This document shows positions 1-9,230 of a stretch of DNA of 64,000 nucleotides, one piece after another (position 1 is the stretch's first letter; each line of letters starts with the position of its first letter). The stretch spans positions 310,001 to 374,000 of the forward strand of contig NZ_VFEU01000002.1 of the NCBI RefSeq assembly GCF_007858255.1, given 5' to 3'. A program made the position numbers and the translations under genes. The notes under the pieces are model-generated. The model was given only the letters and a program-made list of their open reading frames with translations, was not told the origin of the DNA and did not search any database. This DNA comes from Pseudomonas rhodesiae (GTDB lineage: Bacteria > Pseudomonadota > Gammaproteobacteria > Pseudomonadales > Pseudomonadaceae).

Positions 1-463
1 CGGCCACTACATGGCCCAGGTCCAGAGCCGCTTCGATCACCACCTTGGCCTTGCCGCGGCCCCAGGCAATTTCGGCGCGTTCACGCACGAAGTCGGTGGT
101 AAAAATCGGCTTGAGGGTTTTTTTGTCCAGTTCGGCCAGTTGCTCGGGCCAGCACTCGCCGTCAAGTTTCTTCACATCGAGCTTGGCTTTGGGCAAGTCC
201 CAGTTGTACTCGTTGCGTTCCGACAAGCCGGCGACGCTCTGGCCACGGGTCTTGAGGGTTTGAATGATGTCGTCACCGTCCTTGCGCAGGCGCAGGGCAA
301 CCTTGGCCTGGGCCAGGTCGCGCTCGGGGGTGTCGAAATACTGGTTCATCAACTCACGGCGTTCCCAGCCACTTTTGTTGCGTTTTTTCAGTAACGGGTG
401 CTCACGCAGCGCGGCGAGTGTTTCGCGGCTGACGCGGAGCTTGATTTCGGTTTCTTTCTGCAT
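1..463 (-). CDS. CYTH-domain inorganic triphosphatase, N-terminal part
   Basis: The gene runs off the left edge; about 154 N-terminal residues are visible. Reading from the ATG at 463, the protein opens MQKETEIKLRVS. This contains the ExExK signature of the CYTH (adenylate cyclase/thiamine triphosphatase) fold, in which acidic and basic residues line a tunnel that binds triphosphate. It continues with typical CYTH strands: NQYFDTPERDLAQ, then ALRLRKDGDDIIQTLK. Pseudomonas homologues (E. coli YgiF type) usually add a C-terminal CHAD domain, which would lie outside the window. The likely reaction is hydrolysis of inorganic triphosphate in the cytoplasm. It is divergent from argE, with about 160 bp between the starts. 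Confidence 0.85.
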   Translation of the reverse strand, partial: MQKETEIKLRVSRETLAALREHPLLKKRNKSGWERRELMNQYFDTPERDLAQAKVALRLRKDGDDIIQTLKTRGQSVAGLSERNEYNWDLPKAKLDVKKLDGECWPEQLAELDKKTLKPIFTTDFVRERAEIAWGRGKAKVVIEAALDLGHVVA

Positions 464-621
464 GGCCGGAAAATCCAGGATCGGGAGCGCAGCCGGGGAA
501 AAGAGTGGCTGCCAAGGTCGTGCAGTGTACAGGACTGAGCCCGGCAACGCGCCGCAACGGTTTATTGTGTCGTGCAGATGCCTCTATAGTGAGGTTCATC
601 CGGGAAGTGGGGAGACTGTAT

Positions 622-1770
622 ATGCCGTTGCCGTCCATGAAAGAGCAGTTCGCCGCGTTGATTGCCGCGCCGTCGGTCAGTTGCACCCAGGCGTCCCTGG
701 ACCAGACCAACCGCCCCGTGATCGACCTGCTTGCCGGCTGGCTGGGCGATCTGGGGTTCAGCATCGACATCCAGACCGTCAGCCCAGGCAAATTCAATCT
801 GCTCGCCAGTTTCGGCAGCGGCCCTGGCGGCCTGGTGCTGGCCGGGCATAGCGACACCGTGCCCTATGACCCCGCGTTGTGGAAAACCGACCCGCTGAAA
901 CTGACGGAAATCGACGGTCGCTGGGTAGGATTGGGTAGTTGCGACATGAAGGGCTTTTTCGCTTTGATCATCGAGGCGCTGTTGCCGCTGCTGGATCAAC
1001 CGTTCAAGCAGCCCTTGCTGATCCTCGCTACGTGCGATGAGGAAAGCTCCATGTCCGGCGCCCGTGCGCTGGCCGAGGCCGGTCGCCCGCTGGGCCGCGC
1101 GGCGGTGATCGGCGAGCCGACGGGCCTTAAACCGATCCGCCTGCATAAAGGCGTGATGATGGAGCGCATCGACATTCTCGGTCGCAGCGGCCATTCGTCG
1201 GACCCCAGCCTCGGCCGCAGCGCCCTTGAGGCTATGCACGATGCTATCGGTGAACTGCGCGGCCTGCGCCTGGCCTGGCAGCGCGAGTACCGCAATCCGC
1301 AATTCAGCGTGCCGCAACCGACCCTGAACTTCGGCTGCATCCACGGTGGTGACAACCCCAACCGCATCTGTGGCCAATGCTCCCTGGAGTTCGATTTGCG
1401 CCCCCTGCCCGGCATGGACCCTCAAGTGTTGCGCGATGCCATTCGGCAGAAGCTCCAACCGTTGGCCGAGCGCCATCAAGTCAAGATCGACTACGCGCCG
1501 CTGTTCCCGGCGGTGCCGCCATTCGAGCAGCCGGAAGACGCCGAGCTGGTGCGGGTTGCGGAACGTTTGACCGGTCATCGTGCCGAAGCAGTAGCGTTCG
1601 GCACCGAAGCGCCTTATCTTCAGCGCCTTGGTTGTGAAACCCTGGTGCTCGGCCCTGGCGATATCGCCTGTGCGCACCAGCCGGGCGAATACCTCGAAAT
1701 GTCACGCCTGACGCCTACAGTGCGTCTATTGCGGGAATTGATCGAACATTACTGCCTGAAACCCGCATAA
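622..1770 (+). CDS. argE: Acetylornithine deacetylase
   Basis: The 382-residue M20-family zinc hydrolase removes the acetyl group from N2-acetylornithine in cytoplasmic arginine biosynthesis. Visible family motifs are H76-x-D78 (GHSDTVPYD), the metal-bridging D108 (GSCDMKGF), and the catalytic E140/E141 pair (CDEES), followed by IGEPTGL and a lid domain around residues 180-290. An in-frame upstream extension to 505 exists. I chose ATG 622 because a GGGGAGA ribosome site lies just before it and the family N-terminus starts there. argA follows 135 bp downstream on the same strand. Pseudomonads also have an ArgJ transacetylase cycle, so ArgE and ArgA may serve a replenishing role (family knowledge). 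Confidence 0.93.
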   Translation: MPLPSMKEQFAALIAAPSVSCTQASLDQTNRPVIDLLAGWLGDLGFSIDIQTVSPGKFNLLASFGSGPGGLVLAGHSDTVPYDPALWKTDPLKLTEIDGRWVGLGSCDMKGFFALIIEALLPLLDQPFKQPLLILATCDEESSMSGARALAEAGRPLGRAAVIGEPTGLKPIRLHKGVMMERIDILGRSGHSSDPSLGRSALEAMHDAIGELRGLRLAWQREYRNPQFSVPQPTLNFGCIHGGDNPNRICGQCSLEFDLRPLPGMDPQVLRDAIRQKLQPLAERHQVKIDYAPLFPAVPPFEQPEDAELVRVAERLTGHRAEAVAFGTEAPYLQRLGCETLVLGPGDIACAHQPGEYLEMSRLTPTVRLLRELIEHYCLKPA

Positions 1771-1803
1771 ATTAACCCCTGCCTGTTCGTACATAGAAGG
1801 AGA

Positions 1804-1836
1804 GTGAGCGTGTCGCCAAGCCTGTTCCGACGATAA
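1804..1836 (+). other. Possible Arg-Arg leader mini-ORF upstream of argA
   Basis: An AAGGAG ribosome-site-like sequence at 1797-1802 precedes GTG codons at 1804 and 1810 that open a very short frame (MSVSPSLFRR, stop TAA). The last two sense codons are CGA CGA, rare arginine codons in this GC-rich genome, and the frame sits about 70 bp before an arginine-synthesis gene. That resembles an attenuation leader peptide. However, the downstream hairpin (CAGCC ... GGCTG then CTTTTT) has only a 5-bp stem and a long loop, so this is speculative. Confidence 0.2.
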
Positions 1837-1905
1837 CCATCAGCCCGCCGTGCGCTTTCACGATTCATCCTTTTTTGGCTGCTTTTTATTACAGGCCCAG
1901 GTGTT

Positions 1906-3207
1906 ATGCCCGAATACGTCAATTGGCTTCGTCATGCTTCCCCTTACATCAATGCCCACCGCGACTGCACCTTTGTGGTCATGTTGCCGGGCGATGGTGT
2001 GGACCATCCTAACTTTGGCAATATCGTCCACGACCTGGTGCTGCTCCACAGTCTGGGCGTGCGTCTGGTGCTGGTGCATGGTTCGCGTCCACAGATCGAA
2101 GCGCGCCTTGAAGCGCGCGGCCTCACCCCGTCTTACCACGAAGGCATGCGCATCACCGATGCCGCCACCTTGGAGTGCGTGATCGATGCGGTCGGCCATC
2201 TGCGTATCGCCATCGAAGCACGCCTGTCGATGGACATGGCCTCTTCGCCCATGCAGGGCTCGCGCCTGCGGGTGGCCAGCGGCAATCTGGTAACTGCACG
2301 CCCCATCGGCGTACTCGAAGGCGTGGACTACCACCACACCGGCGAAGTGCGCCGGGTCGACCGCAAGGGCATCAATCGCCTGCTGGACGAACGCTCTATC
2401 GTCTTGCTGTCGCCCTTGGGTTACTCGCCCACCGGAGAGATTTTCAACCTGGCCTGTGAAGATGTCGCTACTCGCGCCGCGATCGACTTGGGGGCCGATA
2501 AATTGCTGCTGTTCGGTGCCGATCTCGGCCTGATCGATGAACATGGGCGTTTGGTGCGCGAGCTGCGTCCGCAGCAGGTGCCGGCACATCTGCAGCGCCT
2601 GGGCAGCAGCAACTACCAGGCCGAATTGCTCGACGCAGCGGCCCAGGCTTGCCGGGGCGGGGTAGGGCGCAGCCATATCGTCAGCTATGCCGAAGACGGC
2701 GCGCTGCTCACCGAACTGTTCACCCGCGACGGTGGCGGTACGTTGGTGGCTCAGGAGCAATTCGAACTGGTACGCGAGGCGGCGATTGAAGACGTCGGTG
2801 GCCTGCTCGACCTGATCAGCCCGTTGGAAGAACAGGGCATTTTGGTGCGCCGTTCGCGGGAAGTGCTGGAGCGCGAAATCGAGCAGTTCAGCGTGGTCGA
2901 ACGCGAAGGCATGATCATCGCCTGCGCGGCGCTGTACCAGATCGCCGATTCGGATGCCGGTGAACTCGCGTGCCTGGCAGTGAACCCCGAATACCGCCAC
3001 GGCGGGCGCGGCGATGAACTGCTTGAGCGCATTGAAACCCGCGCCAGGGCCCAGGGCTTGAAAACGTTGTTCGTGCTCACCACCCGCACTGCCCATTGGT
3101 TCCGGGAGCGTGGGTTTGTGCCAAGCAGCGTGGACCGTCTGCCGTCCGCGCGCGCCTCGCTGTACAACTACCAGCGCAATTCGAAGATTTTCGAAAAAGC
3201 CCTCTAA
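1906..3207 (+). CDS. argA: Amino-acid N-acetyltransferase (N-acetylglutamate synthase)
   Basis: The 433-residue two-domain enzyme acetylates glutamate with acetyl-CoA, the first step of arginine synthesis, and is classically feedback-inhibited by arginine. Residues 1 to about 285 form an amino-acid-kinase-like domain (VLVHGSRPQIEARL and GADKLLLFGADLG are visible). The remainder is a GNAT acetyltransferase domain with the acetyl-CoA loop region CLAVNPEYRHGGRGDELL. Full length and start (MPEYVNWLRHASPYI) agree with Pseudomonas ArgA as I know it. It is followed by a perfect palindrome and T-tract that probably ends transcription. Confidence 0.95.
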   Translation: MPEYVNWLRHASPYINAHRDCTFVVMLPGDGVDHPNFGNIVHDLVLLHSLGVRLVLVHGSRPQIEARLEARGLTPSYHEGMRITDAATLECVIDAVGHLRIAIEARLSMDMASSPMQGSRLRVASGNLVTARPIGVLEGVDYHHTGEVRRVDRKGINRLLDERSIVLLSPLGYSPTGEIFNLACEDVATRAAIDLGADKLLLFGADLGLIDEHGRLVRELRPQQVPAHLQRLGSSNYQAELLDAAAQACRGGVGRSHIVSYAEDGALLTELFTRDGGGTLVAQEQFELVREAAIEDVGGLLDLISPLEEQGILVRRSREVLEREIEQFSVVEREGMIIACAALYQIADSDAGELACLAVNPEYRHGGRGDELLERIETRARAQGLKTLFVLTTRTAHWFRERGFVPSSVDRLPSARASLYNYQRNSKIFEKAL

Positions 3208-3226
3208 CCCTCGCGACCTTGTTGCA

Positions 3227-3255
3227 GGCGCGAGCTAGCTCGCGCCAACCTTTTT
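3227..3255 (+). terminator. Rho-independent terminator after argA
   Basis: A perfect 20-bp palindrome (GGCGCGAGCTAGCTCGCGCC, 3227-3246) is followed after AACC by five T (3251-3255), 19 bp past the argA stop codon. Confidence 0.6.
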
Positions 3256-3851
3256 AGGTTCCTTCAGACCTCGCCGTGTGCCGGGGTGCGACAACGTGGC
3301 TGTCATAAAGGGCTATAAACCCTTCAGAACGCTCGGTAAGGGCCGATACGGTAAGCGCGGCAAGGAGTAGATTGCGTGAAGAAGGTGTTGCTCGGCCCTT
3401 GAGTGTCCGGGCTTGTCATCAAAAGAAACTATTCCGATACAAAACTGTAACAAATTGACTGGAGGATATGCGTTTGGCCATCATGGCGTCGCTTTTTTGA
3501 TCGTAGGTGACGTTTGCAGCGTTACGTTTATTCTTTACTGGTCTAAATGGCGTTAAAAAATACTTTTTAGGAATTAGCATTTCGACAGGTTCGTCTACGC
3601 TGACCAACCCGATCTACGCAAAGGCTTATTCCATAATTGTATTAAAAAGAATGAAACAATTCTTTTTGGGTGTATGAAAAACTCATTACCCTGCAGGGAC
3701 CAAATCAACGGCGATTAGACGAAAGTAGCAGACACACTAGGTTACGATTGACTTGGTAGTCACTATCTGGCGCTAATCGCGCATCTGTGGATCGAGGGCG
3801 TCAGACCCGAGACCAAAGAACTACAAAAATTAGAAACGAGAGGAGCGGTAC
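3256..3851. other. AT-rich non-coding stretch before the porin gene
   Basis: About 600 bp without a convincing gene. Its right half is much richer in A+T than the flanking genes. It holds two mini-frames with good ribosome sites: GTG 3375-3401 after AAGGAG (MKKVLLGP) and ATG 3468-3500 after TGGAGG (MRLAIMASLF). It also holds an AT hairpin (AAAAAGAAT at 3644-3652 pairing with ATTCTTTTT at 3659-3667) and a promoter candidate at 3748-3777. The stretch may be a long regulated leader for the porin, or degraded sequence at a rearrangement joint. Confidence 0.5.
3748..3777 (+). promoter_or_regulatory. Candidate sigma-70 promoter of the porin gene
   Basis: TTGACT at 3748-3753 and GCTAAT at 3772-3777 are separated by 18 bp, about 75 bp before the porin start codon. 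The match is by eye only. Confidence 0.3.
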
Positions 3852-5222
3852 ATGAAGAAGTCCACCTTGGCACTGGCTGTAGCCCTGGGCGCAATCGCTC
3901 AGCAAGCAGGCGCTGCTGGTTTCATCGATGACAGTAAAGTAACCCTGGGTCTGCGTAACTTTTACATCAACACCGACAACCGTGATTCGGCTGCTGGCTC
4001 TGCTGCCAACAAGCGCGCCGGTGTTCAAAGCAAGCAGGAAGAATGGGGCCAAGGCTTCGACCTGCGTTTCATCTCCGGTTACACCCAAGGCACCGTAGGC
4101 TTCGGTCTTGATGCTATCGGCCTGCTGGGTGTTCGCCTGGATTCCGGTGGCGGCACCAACGGTGCTACTGCCTCTTCCTACGGTGGCACTGTGTTCCCGA
4201 GCAAGTCCAACGGCGAAGCCGTTGATAACTACTCGAGCCTGGGCCTGACCGCCAAGGCCAAGATTTCCCAGACCGAACTGAAGCTGGGGACTCTGCAGCC
4301 CAAGCTGCCGGTCATCGTGACCAACGACGGTCGTCTGCTGCCGCAGACCTTCCAGGGTGGCCAGATCACCACCAACGACATCAAGGATTTGACCCTGGTT
4401 GCCGGTCAGATCGAAAAAGCCAAAGGTCGTAACTCCAGCAACGTCGACAACCTGTCGATCTCCGGTGCCAACTCCCGCGGCGCCAACTGGCGTGACAGCA
4501 ACAAGTTCTACTACGCCGGTGGTGATTACAAGATCACCAAGGACCTGACTGCCCAGTACTACTACGGCAATCTGGAAGACTTCTACAAGCAGCACTTCCT
4601 GGGTCTGACTCACAACTGGGCAATCGGCCCGGGCGTGTTGAAATCTGACCTGCGCTACTTCCACAGCACCGATGACGGCAAGAACGGCAACGAGTCGGCC
4701 TATTTCTCCTCGGGCAACTACAGCGGCGTGAACTCCGGTCGCGGCAAGGTCGATAACAACCTGTACAGCGGCCTGTTCCTGTACACCCTGGGTGGTCACA
4801 CCTTCGGTGGTGGTTATCAAGTCAGCAACGGTAGCAGCGACTTCCCTTGGCTGAACCAAGGCGACGGTTCTTCGGCTTACATCACCACCGACATGCAGAT
4901 CGCCAAGTTCGCCCGTGCCGGCGAGCGCACCTGGCAGGCTCGCTACGCGTATGACTTCGCCAAGGTCGGCGTGCCTGGCCTGACAGCGGGCGTTGTGTAC
5001 CTCAAAGGTACTGACATCGACACCGTTAACGGTAGCCGTGCAGAGTTCACCGGCCAGTCCGAGTGGGAGCGCGATATCACTGTTGCCTACGTGGTGCCGG
5101 AAGGCCCGTTCAAGAACGTCGGCGTGGCCTGGAAAAACGCTATGTGGCGCAACGATGTTGCCGCCGCGCGCGACCAGGACGAAAACCGTGTAATCGTCAG
5201 CTATACCTACGCGTTCAAGTAA
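3852..5222 (+). CDS. oprE: OprD-family outer-membrane porin (OprE/OprQ type)
   Basis: The 456-residue protein has a signal peptide (MKKSTLALAVALGAIAQQAGA, cut near residue 21-22) and the OprD-family start of the mature chain (AGFIDDSKVTLGLRNFYINTD). It alternates short aromatic-ended beta strands and ends in YTYAFK, typical of an 18-stranded specific porin taking up small nutrients across the outer membrane. A good ribosome site (GAGAGGAG) precedes the ATG. In P. putida I recall oprE lying next to lsfA-ssu as here, which favours OprE. The substrate cannot be read from sequence. Confidence 0.85.
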   Translation: MKKSTLALAVALGAIAQQAGAAGFIDDSKVTLGLRNFYINTDNRDSAAGSAANKRAGVQSKQEEWGQGFDLRFISGYTQGTVGFGLDAIGLLGVRLDSGGGTNGATASSYGGTVFPSKSNGEAVDNYSSLGLTAKAKISQTELKLGTLQPKLPVIVTNDGRLLPQTFQGGQITTNDIKDLTLVAGQIEKAKGRNSSNVDNLSISGANSRGANWRDSNKFYYAGGDYKITKDLTAQYYYGNLEDFYKQHFLGLTHNWAIGPGVLKSDLRYFHSTDDGKNGNESAYFSSGNYSGVNSGRGKVDNNLYSGLFLYTLGGHTFGGGYQVSNGSSDFPWLNQGDGSSAYITTDMQIAKFARAGERTWQARYAYDFAKVGVPGLTAGVVYLKGTDIDTVNGSRAEFTGQSEWERDITVAYVVPEGPFKNVGVAWKNAMWRNDVAAARDQDENRVIVSYTYAFK

Positions 5223-5232
5223 CTGCGTAAAA

Positions 5233-5259
5233 CCTTGCCCGGCGCAACGCCGGGCAAGG
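5233..5259 (+). terminator. Terminator after the porin gene
   Basis: A perfect 12-bp stem (CCTTGCCCGGCG / CGCCGGGCAAGG) with a CAA loop lies 10 bp after the stop codon and is followed by a T-rich run. Confidence 0.8.
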
Positions 5260-5384
5260 TGTCTTGCTTTTCAAGTCAGGCTCACCCCCGTAAGCCCTTC
5301 CTGAACCCCTCTTTTACAGCGTCTCAAGGCCTTCTCGAACCTTGGTGACGATGGTGCCTTGCACCCGGTTGAGCGTCCAATGAA

Positions 5385-5475
5385 CGATTTTTAATATTCT
5401 TTTATCATCTAGATAAATCGATATTTATTCTTTTTAAAATAGCCACAACCCATGCACAGTGGGCTCCATAAGCAC
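5385..5475 (+). promoter_or_regulatory. AT-rich control region upstream of lsfA
   Basis: A strongly AT-rich block (TTTTTAATATTC ... TTTATTCTTTTTAAAATAG) immediately precedes lsfA. A similar AT-rich block lies before ssuE (about 6245-6335). Sulfate-starvation genes of pseudomonads are activated by the LysR protein CysB, which binds AT-rich sites, so these blocks are the likely control regions. I cannot define exact operators. Confidence 0.35.
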
Positions 5476-5492
5476 TCATCAGGAGCCACACC

Positions 5493-6131
5493 ATGAGCCT
5501 AAGACTGGGCGATATCGCCCCCGACTTCGAACAGGATTCCAGCGCCGGCAAAATTCGTTTCCACGAGTGGTTGGGCGATAGCTGGGGAGTGTTGTTTTCC
5601 CACCCGGCCGACTTCACGCCGGTATGCACTACCGAGCTGGGCTTTACCGCTAAGCTCAAAGACGAATTCGCCCAGCGCGGCGTCAAGGCCATCGCGCTGT
5701 CGGTTGACCCAGTGGACTCGCACCACAGGTGGATCGAAGACATCAACGAAACCCAGAACACCACCGTCAACTTCCCGATCCTGGCCGATGCCGACCGCAA
5801 GGTCTCTGATCTCTACGACCTGATCCACCCCAATGCCAGCGATACCCTCACCGTGCGATCGTTGTTCGTAATCGACCCGAACAAAAAGATTCGCCTGACC
5901 ATCACCTACCCGGCCAGCACCGGGCGCAACTTCCATGAAATCCTGCGGGTGATCGACTCGCTGCAATTGACCGATAACCACAAGGTCGCCACGCCCGCCA
6001 ACTGGCAGGACGGGGATGAAGTGGTGATCGTGCCGTCGCTCAAGGACGAGGACGAGATCAAGAAACGCTTTCCAAAAGGCTATCGAGCAGTGAAGCCGTA
6101 CTTGCGGCTGACCCCGCAGCCCAATCGTTGA
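5493..6131 (+). CDS. lsfA: 1-Cys peroxiredoxin, sulfate-starvation protein
   Basis: The 212-residue Prx6-type peroxiredoxin reduces peroxides using one catalytic cysteine in the FTPVCTTELG motif (near residue 48) with the upstream HPADFTP signature; no resolving cysteine is evident. The C-terminal dimerisation arm (DGDEVVIVPSLKDEDEIKKRFPKGY) is typical of the subfamily. Its place directly before ssuEADCBF matches the P. putida lsfA-ssu arrangement, where it is induced during growth on organosulfur sources and probably protects against peroxide formed by the flavin monooxygenase. The start codon follows a CAGGAG ribosome site. Confidence 0.93.
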   Translation: MSLRLGDIAPDFEQDSSAGKIRFHEWLGDSWGVLFSHPADFTPVCTTELGFTAKLKDEFAQRGVKAIALSVDPVDSHHRWIEDINETQNTTVNFPILADADRKVSDLYDLIHPNASDTLTVRSLFVIDPNKKIRLTITYPASTGRNFHEILRVIDSLQLTDNHKVATPANWQDGDEVVIVPSLKDEDEIKKRFPKGYRAVKPYLRLTPQPNR

Positions 6132-6210
6132 CGCGGATATCGCTCTGGTGGCAAGCCCCCTACCACCGTCGATGCATCGCATCTGTAACTGAATCAAAGC
6201 AGGGGTTTTC

Positions 6211-6235
6211 AGGCCGTTTCCACGGCCTTTTTTTT
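6211..6235 (+). terminator. Terminator after lsfA
   Basis: Stem AGGCCGT / ACGGCCT (6211-6217 and 6222-6228) with a 4-nt loop is followed directly by at least seven T. It should separate lsfA from the ssu operon. Confidence 0.85.
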
Positions 6236-6388
6236 CGCCTGGCGATTGTTAAAGTCAATATGTTTTTATGGAATAAACAAATGAAAAAATAAGATTTATA
6301 GATATATGAATCAACTGATAAGGTCTGTTCCATCTTGGCGCCATCGCCACTTCAGCGAACCGCCGGCACTTGCTCAAGGAATTCCTGC

Positions 6389-6982
6389 ATGTTGGTCGTA
6401 ACACTCGGAGGCAGTCCCAGCCAGCGTTCCCGATCCGGGGTCTTGCTGGAAAAAACCCGTCAGTGGTTGCAACACAAAGGCGTGGAAGTAGTGAGTTACC
6501 AGGTACGGGACTTCCCGGCCGAAGACTTGCTGCACGCGCGGTTCGACAGCCCAAAGATCATCGACCTGCTGGAGCAGGTGGCCAACGCCGACGGCCTGGT
6601 GATCGCCACCCCGGTGTACAAGGCTTCGTTCTCCGGCGCGTTGAAAACCGTGCTCGATCTGCTGCCTGAACGGGCCTTGGCCCATAAGGTGGTGCTGCCA
6701 ATGGCTACCGGCGGCAGCATCGCGCACATGCTGGCGGTGGATTACGCGTTGAAGCCAGTGCTGTCGGCGCTCAAGGCGCAGGAGTTGCTCCACGGCATTT
6801 TTGCCGAAGACAGCCAGATCGCCTATGGCGAAGGCAGCGCCCAGGCGCAACTGGTGCCGGTGCTGGAGCAGCGGTTGTACGAGGCGCTGGAGACGCTCTA
6901 CGGCGCCATGGCCCGTCGCCCGAAACCCCTTGATCCGCATGTATTGAATGAACGTTTGTTGAGTGCTCGCTGGAGCATTTAA
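6389..6982 (+). CDS. ssuE: NAD(P)H-dependent FMN reductase of the sulfonate system
   Basis: The 197-residue flavodoxin-fold reductase supplies FMNH2 to the monooxygenase SsuD. The phosphate-binding loop [11 protein letters not shown] lies at residues 6-16, and [14 protein letters not shown] (74-87) is the flavin-contact segment. Y119 in VDYALKPVL corresponds to the pi-helix tyrosine of E. coli SsuE. I chose ATG 6389 (after CAAGGA) over an upstream in-frame ATG, because the family starts with the beta strand MLVVTLGGS. It is first gene of the ssu operon, 96 bp before ssuA. Confidence 0.93.
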   Translation: MLVVTLGGSPSQRSRSGVLLEKTRQWLQHKGVEVVSYQVRDFPAEDLLHARFDSPKIIDLLEQVANADGLVIATPVYKASFSGALKTVLDLLPERALAHKVVLPMATGGSIAHMLAVDYALKPVLSALKAQELLHGIFAEDSQIAYGEGSAQAQLVPVLEQRLYEALETLYGAMARRPKPLDPHVLNERLLSARWSI

Positions 6983-7078
6983 GCCGTACCTGAAACCTGG
7001 AAACACTCACCTTACTCAGCCGCCAACGGCCAAGCAGGTGCAGCCAAAACCCCTCATCGCATTTTTGGAGAGAGCGCC

Positions 7079-8047
7079 ATGCGCACTGTCATCTTGCGTC
7101 GTGGTCTGGTCGCACTGTTTGCTGCGGCTGTGTCCTTCGGCGCCATTGTTCAAGCTCACGCCGCCGAGACCCTGCGGATCGGTTATCAGAAATACGGCAC
7201 CTTGGTCCTGCTCAAGGCCAAGGGCACCCTGGAAAAACGTCTGGCGGCCCAAGGCGTGCAGGTGCAGTGGACCGAGTTTCCTGGCGGCCCGCAGTTGCTT
7301 GAAGGTCTGAACGTCGGCTCCATCGACTTCGGCGTGACCGGCGAAACTCCGCCGGTCTTCGCCCAGGCGGCCGGTGCCGATCTGCTCTACGTGGCCTACG
7401 AGCCACCGGCGCCGACCAGCGAAGCGATCCTGGTGCCCAAAGACTCACCGATCAAATCGGTGGCCGAGCTCAAGGGCAAGAAAATCGTGCTCAACAAAGG
7501 CTCCAACGTGCATTACCTGTTGGTGCGCGCCTTGGAGGACGCCGGCCTGAAATACAGCGATGTGCAGACAGTATTCCTGCCGCCTGCCGATGCCCGTGCG
7601 GCGTTCGAGCGGGGCAGTGTGGATGCGTGGGTGATCTGGGACCCGTACCAGGCCGCCGCCGAGCAACAACTGCAAGCACGTACCCTGCGTGACGGCACTG
7701 GCATCGCCGACAACCATCAGTTCTACCTGGCAACCAAACCCTACGCCGAACAGCACCCCGACGTGATCACCGCGTTGGTGGAAGAGGTGCGTGCCGTGGG
7801 CGAGTGGTCCAAAGCCAACCCGCAGGAAGTCACCGACCAAGTCGCACCGCTGCTCGGCCTGCCGGCCGACATCACCCTCACCTCGGTAAAACGCCAGGGC
7901 TACGGCGCGCTGTTCCTGACCCCGCAAGTGGTGGCCGCTCAACAGAAAATCGCCGACAGCTTTTACCAACTCAAATTGATCCCCAAGCCCTTGAGCATCA
8001 AGGACGTGATCTGGACGCCTCCGGCCGCTGTTGCTAAAGCGCCGTAA
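7079..8047 (+). CDS. ssuA: Aliphatic sulfonate ABC transporter, periplasmic binding protein
   Basis: The 322-residue solute-binding protein has a Sec signal peptide (residues 1 to about 29, ending AQAHA before AETLRIGYQ). It captures alkanesulfonates in the periplasm for Ssu[20 protein letters not shown], then [29 protein letters not shown], is the standard SsuA/TauA pattern. A TTGGAGAGAG ribosome site precedes ATG 7079. The following ssuD gene begins 25 bp after its stop. Confidence 0.94.
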   Translation: MRTVILRRGLVALFAAAVSFGAIVQAHAAETLRIGYQKYGTLVLLKAKGTLEKRLAAQGVQVQWTEFPGGPQLLEGLNVGSIDFGVTGETPPVFAQAAGADLLYVAYEPPAPTSEAILVPKDSPIKSVAELKGKKIVLNKGSNVHYLLVRALEDAGLKYSDVQTVFLPPADARAAFERGSVDAWVIWDPYQAAAEQQLQARTLRDGTGIADNHQFYLATKPYAEQHPDVITALVEEVRAVGEWSKANPQEVTDQVAPLLGLPADITLTSVKRQGYGALFLTPQVVAAQQKIADSFYQLKLIPKPLSIKDVIWTPPAAVAKAP

Positions 8048-8072
8048 TCCGACTTCTTCAGGAGACAACTCC

Positions 8073-9221
8073 ATGAGCCTCAATATTTTCTGGTTCCTGC
8101 CTACCCACGGCGACGGTCATTACCTTGGCACTGCCGAAGGCGCTCGCGCCGTGGACCACGGTTACCTGCAACAAGTGGCCCAGGCTGCCGATCGCCTGGG
8201 CTTCGGCGGGGTGCTGATCCCCACCGGGCGTTCCTGCGAAGACTCGTGGCTGGTGGCCGCTTCGTTGATTCCAGTGACCCAACGTCTCAAGTTCCTGGTC
8301 GCACTGCGCCCGGGGATCATTTCCCCGACGGTGGCCGCGCGCCAGGCCGCGACCCTGGATCGTTTATCCGGCGGGCGGGCGCTGTTCAATCTGGTGACCG
8401 GTGGCGACCCCGAAGAACTGGCCGGTGATGGCCTGTTCCTCAGCCACGAAGAGCGCTACCAGGCCTCGGTGGAGTTCACCCGTATCTGGCGTCGCGTACT
8501 TGAAGGCGAAACCGTGGATTACGACGGCCAACACATCAGCGTCAAAGGCGCCAAATTGCTCTACCCGCCGATCCAGCAGCCACGGCCGCCGCTGTACTTC
8601 GGCGGCTCCTCCGAAGCGGCCCAGGACCTGGCGGCCGAGCAGGTGGAAATGGTGCTGACCTGGGGCGAACCACCGGCCGCCGTGGCCGAGAAAATCGAAC
8701 AAGTGCGGGCCAAGGCCGCCAAACTCGGGCGCAATGTGCGCTTCGGCATTCGTCTGCATGTGATCGTGCGCGAAACCAATGACGAAGCCTGGAAAGCTGC
8801 CGACAAACTGATTTCCCACTTGGACGACGACACCATCGCCCGCGCCCAAGCCTCACTGGCGCGCTTTGATTCGGTGGGCCAGCATCGCATGGCCGCCTTG
8901 CACGGCGGCAACCGCGACAACCTCGAAGTCAGCCCCAACCTGTGGGCCGGCGTCGGCCTGGTTCGCGGTGGGGCGGGTACGGCGCTGGTAGGCGACGGCG
9001 CAACCGTGGCCGAGCGCGTGAAGGAGTACGCAGCGCTGGGTATCGACACCTTCATCTTCTCCGGTTATCCGCACCTGGAAGAGTCGTACCGCGTGGCCGA
9101 ATTGCTGTTCCCGCACCTGGATATCGAACGTCCAGAACTGCCGAAAAGCGCCGGATACGTGAGCCCGTTCGGCGAAATGGTCGCCAACGATATCCTTCCC
9201 AAAGCGGCGTCACAGAGCTGA
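8073..9221 (+). CDS. ssuD: FMNH2-dependent alkanesulfonate monooxygenase
   Basis: The 382-residue luciferase-like TIM-barrel enzyme splits alkanesulfonates to aldehyde and sulfite using FMNH2 from SsuE and O2. The N-terminus [20 protein letters not shown] and [10 protein letters not shown] (conserved Cys at residue 55) are almost diagnostic. [18 protein letters not shown] carries the conserved Arg/His active-site pair, and the mobile loop region [16 protein letters not shown] is intact. ATG 8073 follows an AGGAG ribosome site. Operon position SsuE-A-D-C-B supports the call. Confidence 0.97.
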   Translation: MSLNIFWFLPTHGDGHYLGTAEGARAVDHGYLQQVAQAADRLGFGGVLIPTGRSCEDSWLVAASLIPVTQRLKFLVALRPGIISPTVAARQAATLDRLSGGRALFNLVTGGDPEELAGDGLFLSHEERYQASVEFTRIWRRVLEGETVDYDGQHISVKGAKLLYPPIQQPRPPLYFGGSSEAAQDLAAEQVEMVLTWGEPPAAVAEKIEQVRAKAAKLGRNVRFGIRLHVIVRETNDEAWKAADKLISHLDDDTIARAQASLARFDSVGQHRMAALHGGNRDNLEVSPNLWAGVGLVRGGAGTALVGDGATVAERVKEYAALGIDTFIFSGYPHLEESYRVAELLFPHLDIERPELPKSAGYVSPFGEMVANDILPKAASQS

Positions 9222-9230
9222 GGCGGCGCG

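Noticed and set aside
505..621. N-terminal extension of argE
   Set aside because: It would cover the promoter region shared with the divergent CYTH gene and adds residues absent from the family. The ribosome site supports ATG 622.
1858..3096. A 412-codon open frame opposite argA
   Set aside because: It is a GC-rich antisense shadow. argA on the plus strand has a clear family match, and the opposite frame shows no domain or ribosome site. The same applies to the long frames opposite spuB (13985-15319), cadA (48129-49757) and the DUF3482 gene (57336-58769).
3419..3607. A 62-codon minus-strand frame in the AT-rich spacer
   Set aside because: It has no ribosome site, no family resemblance and base composition like the surrounding non-coding DNA.
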